64,000 nt of DNA from an uncultured Clostridia bacterium. Its GTDB lineage: Bacteria > Bacillota > Clostridia > Peptostreptococcales > Anaerovoracaceae. The notes under the pieces were generated by a model that did no database searches, was not told the origin of the DNA, and saw only the letters and a program-made list of their open reading frames with translations. Both the position numbers and the translations under genes were made by a program. Positions 59,717 to 64,000 of the stretch are shown one piece after another (position 1 is the first letter of the stretch; each line of letters starts with the position of its first letter). The stretch covers positions 1 to 64,000 of the forward strand of contig CALCEY010000004.1 in the NCBI GenBank assembly GCA_937900415.1, written 5' to 3'.

Positions 59717-61915
59717 ATGGCTACGATTAAAGATATTGCTCAGTTGGCTAACGTTTCCCATGGCACCGTATCGAATGTTTTAAACGGAAAGGGAAATGTC
59801 AGCGTCGAAAAAATCAAAGCGGTTGAGGCTGCCGCCAGACAACTTGGCTACAGTTTGAACGCTCAGGCCAAGCAGCTTAGAAAACCTTCAGCTTTAACCG
59901 ACAATGTTGCTGTCATCCTGCCTAATCTATCAGAGAAAAAATATTCTGACATCTTTTCAGCTATAGAGGCCCGCTTAGAGGCTCAGGGTCACCAAATTCT
60001 CTTATTTTTAACTAACGATATGCCTTACAAGGAGCTCAAAGCCGTTAATGTTTCCGCCAGAATGAGAGTTTGCGGCGTTATTTCCGTTTCCTGCTGTACT
60101 GACCGTTCCGCCCTCTATGAACCTCTTAGCCAAGCCGGAGCTTTCGTTTTATTCCTTGAGCGAAAGCCTTGCAGCGAAAGCTTTTTCCTTTCTTTAGATT
60201 ACGAAAAGGCCGGCAAAGAGATAGCCGATTATATAACGGAGCATGAATTCAATAAGATTGCCATCGTCAGAAGAGCCTCTGTATTCACAGAGGAAAATGA
60301 AACAGAAAAGGCCATACTCGAAGAATTAAGCGCCTCTTCTTATGTATTTGAACGTAAAACACTTGAAATCAATGCGGTCGCTTCCGTATCGCAGCTTTTT
60401 GAACTGTGTATGGAGGAAAAGCCCTTCGATGTTGTTATCACCACCTCCGAAAGTTTTGTAAACAGCATACGATACGTTTATCGTGTCAACGATAAAAAAT
60501 GTCCCGACATCGTTGCTCTTTCTGCCTTTTCGTTTCCTTCGGAGGACATTAGATATACGCCGTATTTTTTAAATTTCACTAACCTTGGAGCAATGGCTGC
60601 CGATTTCCTTCAAAAATATCTCGCAGAAGAAAATCCCATCAAGAAATGCTCTCAAAAAGAAAACATACGCCTGTGTCAACCGAACGGATTTCGCCAGAAA
60701 ACAGAATTTCCCAACATATCAAAGAAAAGAAGGCTGAATTTTCTGTTGGTAAAGGGCTCTGCCTCTGCCGCCCTCGAAAAGCTTATTCCGGAATTTGAAA
60801 AGGATTCGGGTATTTCTGTCAACGCCATGGCTATGCCGCCCAATGAAATGTACGATACTCTCGCAAATGAAAGCTCAGATAAGGTTTTCGATATATTCAG
60901 ATCCAATCTATTTATGCTCCCCATCTATGCAAAGGAAAAATATCTTCCTCTAAAAGACAGCGTTTTTCGCGAGCTTACAAAAAATATGATACCTGAGCTT
61001 ATCGACGAATATGCTGTATTCGATGGTGTGCCGTACGGCATACCTTACGATATTGGAACGCAAGTGCTTATTTACAGAAAAGACCTGTTTGACGACCCTA
61101 CGCTCAAGAGAATGTTCTATGAAAAATTCGGTGGCGATTTGCACGTTCCAACCACCTTCGAGGAATTTAACGATATATCTAAATTTTTCACAAAAAAATA
61201 CAATCCGGATTCTCCTGTAGACTACGGCACCTCTTCCTCTCTGACTACAACATCCGGCATATGCACCGACTTTGAAATGAGATTCAGGGCCTTCGGAGGC
61301 AAAACGTCTATAGTCGACGGACATGTAAAGGTAGACAAGACGGTAGCGCAAACGGCTATGCAAAATTACTCGAATCATTTCGCATACTCGCTTCCAAACC
61401 CTGATGATTATTGGGGCGGCGCTAATATCAACAATTTTATTCAAGGGAAAACGGCTATGGAAATTCTATATTACAATTTTTCCTCCAGTCTGTCTCAAAT
61501 GACGTCCGGTCAAACGGGAAGTCAGATAGGCTTCGCTTCTATACCGGGAAAACGGCCTGCCTTCATAGGAGCTTCCTTAAGCATATCACAATCGGCAAAG
61601 GAGCCTGAAGCCGCCCTTGAATTCATACGCTGGGCATGCAGTCCCGCTATGGCTGAGGCTTTTACTTATCTGGGCGGAGTTTCACCCCACAAACACATAT
61701 ATGATAACGAAAAAATACTGCTTACTTATCCCGGTCATCGCCTGCTCAAGGAATCAATACCATTCTGCTGCGGCCGAGGTATTTTCAATTATATAAATGA
61801 TAACAAGTACGAAAAGCTTTTAGGCTTGCTTATAAGGAACACCGTGAACGGAACGCTTACCTTTGATGAGGCTTACACAATCTTTTCAGATTCAATAGAT
61901 AATTGTCTGCTTTAG
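59717..61915 (+). CDS. LacI-type repressor fused to an ABC solute-binding-protein domain
   Basis: The 732-residue protein has three parts. Residues ~1-55 are a LacI helix-turn-helix (TIKDIAQLANVSHGTVSNVL) with hinge. Residues ~60-330 are a LacI-type periplasmic-binding domain. After a basic linker, residues ~345-732 match the extracellular solute-binding protein family 1 (LNFLLVKGSASAALEKLIPE, GVPYGIPYDIGTQVLIYRKDLF, WACSPAMAEAF). There is no signal peptide, so the second binding domain must act inside the cell. LacI regulators usually end after about 340 residues. It diverges from the dipeptidase-opp operon over 149 bp, and AAGGAG precedes the ATG. Confidence 0.9.
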   Translation: MATIKDIAQLANVSHGTVSNVLNGKGNVSVEKIKAVEAAARQLGYSLNAQAKQLRKPSALTDNVAVILPNLSEKKYSDIFSAIEARLEAQGHQILLFLTNDMPYKELKAVNVSARMRVCGVISVSCCTDRSALYEPLSQAGAFVLFLERKPCSESFFLSLDYEKAGKEIADYITEHEFNKIAIVRRASVFTEENETEKAILEELSASSYVFERKTLEINAVASVSQLFELCMEEKPFDVVITTSESFVNSIRYVYRVNDKKCPDIVALSAFSFPSEDIRYTPYFLNFTNLGAMAADFLQKYLAEENPIKKCSQKENIRLCQPNGFRQKTEFPNISKKRRLNFLLVKGSASAALEKLIPEFEKDSGISVNAMAMPPNEMYDTLANESSDKVFDIFRSNLFMLPIYAKEKYLPLKDSVFRELTKNMIPELIDEYAVFDGVPYGIPYDIGTQVLIYRKDLFDDPTLKRMFYEKFGGDLHVPTTFEEFNDISKFFTKKYNPDSPVDYGTSSSLTTTSGICTDFEMRFRAFGGKTSIVDGHVKVDKTVAQTAMQNYSNHFAYSLPNPDDYWGGANINNFIQGKTAMEILYYNFSSSLSQMTSGQTGSQIGFASIPGKRPAFIGASLSISQSAKEPEAALEFIRWACSPAMAEAFTYLGGVSPHKHIYDNEKILLTYPGHRLLKESIPFCCGRGIFNYINDNKYEKLLGLLIRNTVNGTLTFDEAYTIFSDSIDNCLL

Positions 61916-61983
61916 TATTTTCAGGAGCCTCATGGCTTGAACCTGCCAGCAGAGGTTCTGCGCACATATACATATAAACCAAA

Positions 61984-62040
61984 ATGCTCCGCCTGCATAA
62001 CCTTTCCGGTTATCTTGCAAACGGAGCATAATTTCTTTTG
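61984..62040. terminator. Terminator between the LacI fusion and the papain-like gene
   Basis: ATGCTCCG / CGGAGCAT with inner TAACC/GGTTA and TGCA pairing, followed by AATTTCTTTT. It lies between convergent genes. Confidence 0.7.
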
Positions 62041-62052
62041 TGCTATTTGCCC

Positions 62053-62598
62053 TTATACGGCTATACCTATGTTCCTCAGTAGACCTATATCGCCGCTGAA
62101 AACCTCTCTGGTCTCTGGAAGCTTCCTCAAATCCATAGGCTTAACTATCTCTCCAAGTCTCCCTTTGTCCTTTATGGCTCCCGATTCGACAAGCGCGTAA
62201 TAAACAAATTCTGAGCAATAAAAATGTTTTTCTTTTCCCAGCTTCTTATCGAATATACAGCCAAGTAATCCTCTGATGTTATATCCGTACTCGTCCTTAT
62301 TCTTTTCCATGTTGCATAAAAGAGCCTTAAGCTTTAAATAAGTAAGATTGGTTACTTCCAGCTCGTATACGGCGCAGTTCATTTCATCAGAATCTCCCAT
62401 AATACCCTCGTATATGTTCTCTCTGACAAAGCCCGCAGGGAGAGTTGCATATCTGTATTTTCTTGCGAAGCTGTACATATGGTCAAAGTTTGCGTCCAAA
62501 GAAATCGAAGCATGAGTATACTTGCCCTTTGTAAATTTATATATGATTTTCGAGCAAACAGTATTGCTCTTGGTGAGTAATATATAAATCTTTTTCAT
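62053..62598 (-). CDS. Papain-like NlpC/P60 superfamily hydrolase (YiiX-like)
   Basis: The 181-residue protein fits the permuted NlpC/P60 group of cysteine hydrolases: the histidine in KYTHASISLD near residue 28 and the cysteine in HFYCSEFVYYAL near residue 127. The order, histidine before cysteine, is that of the permuted YiiX/YebB form. No signal peptide is seen. I chose the start at 62598 for AAAGGGGA seven bases upstream. The substrate may be a peptide, lipid or amide. Confidence 0.75.
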   Translation of the reverse strand: MKKIYILLTKSNTVCSKIIYKFTKGKYTHASISLDANFDHMYSFARKYRYATLPAGFVRENIYEGIMGDSDEMNCAVYELEVTNLTYLKLKALLCNMEKNKDEYGYNIRGLLGCIFDKKLGKEKHFYCSEFVYYALVESGAIKDKGRLGEIVKPMDLRKLPETREVFSGDIGLLRNIGIAV

Positions 62599-62711
62599 TC
62601 CATTCCCCTTTTGTAAAAATCCCTTAATTATCTTACTGTAATGATTATACAACAGCTTGCAAAAGAAATTCTTTAAATAATTCTTAACATTGCATTATTT
62701 CTGCTTTAAAA

Positions 62712-64000
62712 TTATTTACCGGCCAGCTCTTTGAGCAAATCGTTCTTCATATTCCAGAGCTTCTGCGACAAATCGACATAATAGGTCTGAGGGTTTTCAA
62801 ATCTCAAAGTTTCAGTCCACAAAGTCTCCACCTGTTCTTTGCAGTAATCACGAATATCATCTACCGAAGGGCTTTCATATACACATTCTCCCTTTTTAAA
62901 GATCTGAACTCTCAAATCCTTGACGAAATAATTTCTCACCTTGGTACGCTTCCATACTGCGTTAGGGTCGAAAATTTCATACTCGTCAACCTCAGGTACG
63001 GTTTCATCAAAGACGGTTATTACATCTCCCCTAATCTTTCCTGTTTCCTTGTCATAGAGTCTGTATAGATTTTTAAAGCCCGGATTTGTGATCTTCTCAA
63101 CGTTTTCGGAAATTTTTATCTTAGGGATCAGCTTGCCTGCCGATTCAAGGGCTACCAGCTTATAAACGCCTCCGAATACAGGCTCGGATTTGGCCGTTAT
63201 CAGCCGCTCCCCTACTCCGAATGAATCAATGCAGGCGCCCTCCATGATTACGTCCCTGATTATATATTCATCGAGGGAATTGGAAACCACTATTTTGCAG
63301 TCTTCAAGTCCTGCGGCGTCCAGCATTGCTCTCGCCCGTTTTGTAAGGTAAGCAACATCGCCTGAATCTATTCTGATTCCCATGTTTTTAGGCTTCATTT
63401 CTTTGAAAACCTTTATGGCCGCAGGTACACCCGATTTCAGAACATTGTAAGTGTCGACAAGAAGCGTACAGTTGTCTGGATAAATCTCCGCATATTTTTT
63501 AAAGGCCGAATACTCGTCCTCATACATCTGTACCCAGCTGTGCGCCATAGTTCCCAGAGCCTTGATTCCGTGGTCTCTGTCTGCTATTGCACAGGCGGTT
63601 CCGGCGCAGCCTCCTATATAAGCCGCTCTTGCGCCGTATATTGCTGCATCCGCACCGTGAGCTCTCCTCGTTCCGAATTCCATTACCGCCCTGCCCTGCG
63701 CCGCTCTTACTATGCGGTTCGCCTTTGTGGCTATAAGGCTCTGATGATTCACTGTAAGCAGAACCATGGTTTCTATGAATTGTGCCTGCATTACAGGACC
63801 GCGAACGGTGATTACAGGCTCATGAGGAAATATCGGAGTGCCCTCCGGCACTGCCCACACGTCACATTCAAACTTGAAATTTTTGAGATATTGAAGAAAG
63901 TCTTCACAAAATATATTTTTGCTTCTCAAAAATTCTATGTCCTCGTCTGTAAACCTAAGCTCTTTGAGATAGCTTATCAGCTGTTCCACGCCGGCCATTA
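62712..64000 (-). CDS. pncB: Nicotinate phosphoribosyltransferase, 5' end outside window
   Basis: The visible 428 residues are the main part of nicotinate phosphoribosyltransferase, which makes nicotinate mononucleotide from nicotinate and PRPP in NAD salvage. EFGTRRAHGADAAIYGARAAYIGG and RIDSGDVAYLTKRARAMLD are typical, as is the long C-terminal cap. The family is usually about 480 residues and its N-terminus precedes MAGVEQL, so the gene must continue past the end of the window and is partial here. Confidence 0.93.
   Translation of the reverse strand, partial: MAGVEQLISYLKELRFTDEDIEFLRSKNIFCEDFLQYLKNFKFECDVWAVPEGTPIFPHEPVITVRGPVMQAQFIETMVLLTVNHQSLIATKANRIVRAAQGRAVMEFGTRRAHGADAAIYGARAAYIGGCAGTACAIADRDHGIKALGTMAHSWVQMYEDEYSAFKKYAEIYPDNCTLLVDTYNVLKSGVPAAIKVFKEMKPKNMGIRIDSGDVAYLTKRARAMLDAAGLEDCKIVVSNSLDEYIIRDVIMEGACIDSFGVGERLITAKSEPVFGGVYKLVALESAGKLIPKIKISENVEKITNPGFKNLYRLYDKETGKIRGDVITVFDETVPEVDEYEIFDPNAVWKRTKVRNYFVKDLRVQIFKKGECVYESPSVDDIRDYCKEQVETLWTETLRFENPQTYYVDLSQKLWNMKNDLLKELAGK

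Noticed and set aside
1..64000. CRISPR array, prophage, insertion sequence or transposase
   Set aside because: No regularly spaced repeats, integrase, transposase or terminal inverted repeats were seen anywhere in the window.

Overview
The window reads as chromosomal DNA of an anaerobic, spore-forming, low-to-moderate GC Firmicute of the class Clostridia (order Eubacteriales). The evidence is a pyruvate formate-lyase pair, the sporulation regulator SpoIIID behind a sigma-E-like promoter, a T-box leader, strong AGGAGG ribosome binding sites throughout, a QueT transporter, a C_GCAxxG_C_C protein, a BspA-like surface protein and lipoprotein signal peptides. I cannot name the species from the sequence. 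I see no phage, insertion sequence, integrase or CRISPR array.

Layout. 0-14 kb: pflBA, a U32 protease, an AI-2E-type permease, an unusual MocR-type regulator, an rRNA methyltransferase, MreB, a 40-residue unannotated small protein, an acyl-CoA ligase and a DUF1836 regulator. 14-27 kb: nitroreductase, a TrpB2-type tryptophan synthase under a tryptophan (UGG) T-box, a MATE exporter, spoIIID, two PLP enzymes, a HutD fusion protein, an E2-like acyltransferase, and an operon of a 30-residue membrane peptide, EcsC-family protein and QueT. 27-34.5 kb: a lipase-like hydrolase, a 1645-residue BspA-type leucine-rich-repeat surface protein, a surface zinc-finger-like protein interrupted by an in-frame TGA, and tRNA-Ala(CGC).

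34.9-46 kb is the most accessory-looking part. A sodium:solute symporter and an argininosuccinate-lyase-superfamily enzyme diverge from a LysR regulator. Next comes a sigma-54 activator that appears to control two sigma-54 promoters, one for a broken TauE/SafE permease and one for a guanidino-modifying (arginine-deiminase superfamily) enzyme. An amino-acid ABC transporter and a TudS-like putative desulfidase follow. Together these look like uptake and breakdown of amino- or guanidino-compounds.

46-52.9 kb is housekeeping: tmRNA, smpB, a degenerate signal peptidase I paralogue beside an intact lepB, an RluA-type pseudouridine synthase, an MltG-like membrane protein, two unknown paired proteins and class II aldolase. 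53-62 kb holds a complete peptide-uptake operon (M19 dipeptidase, OppABCDF) with a perfect consensus promoter, divergent from a regulator in which a LacI repressor is fused to an ABC solute-binding-protein domain. The window ends with a papain-like hydrolase and the 3' part of nicotinate phosphoribosyltransferase.

The strongest candidates for something new are the LacI-SBP fusion regulator, the sigma-54 activator circuit, the catalytically stripped signal peptidase and MocR paralogues, and several unannotated small proteins.
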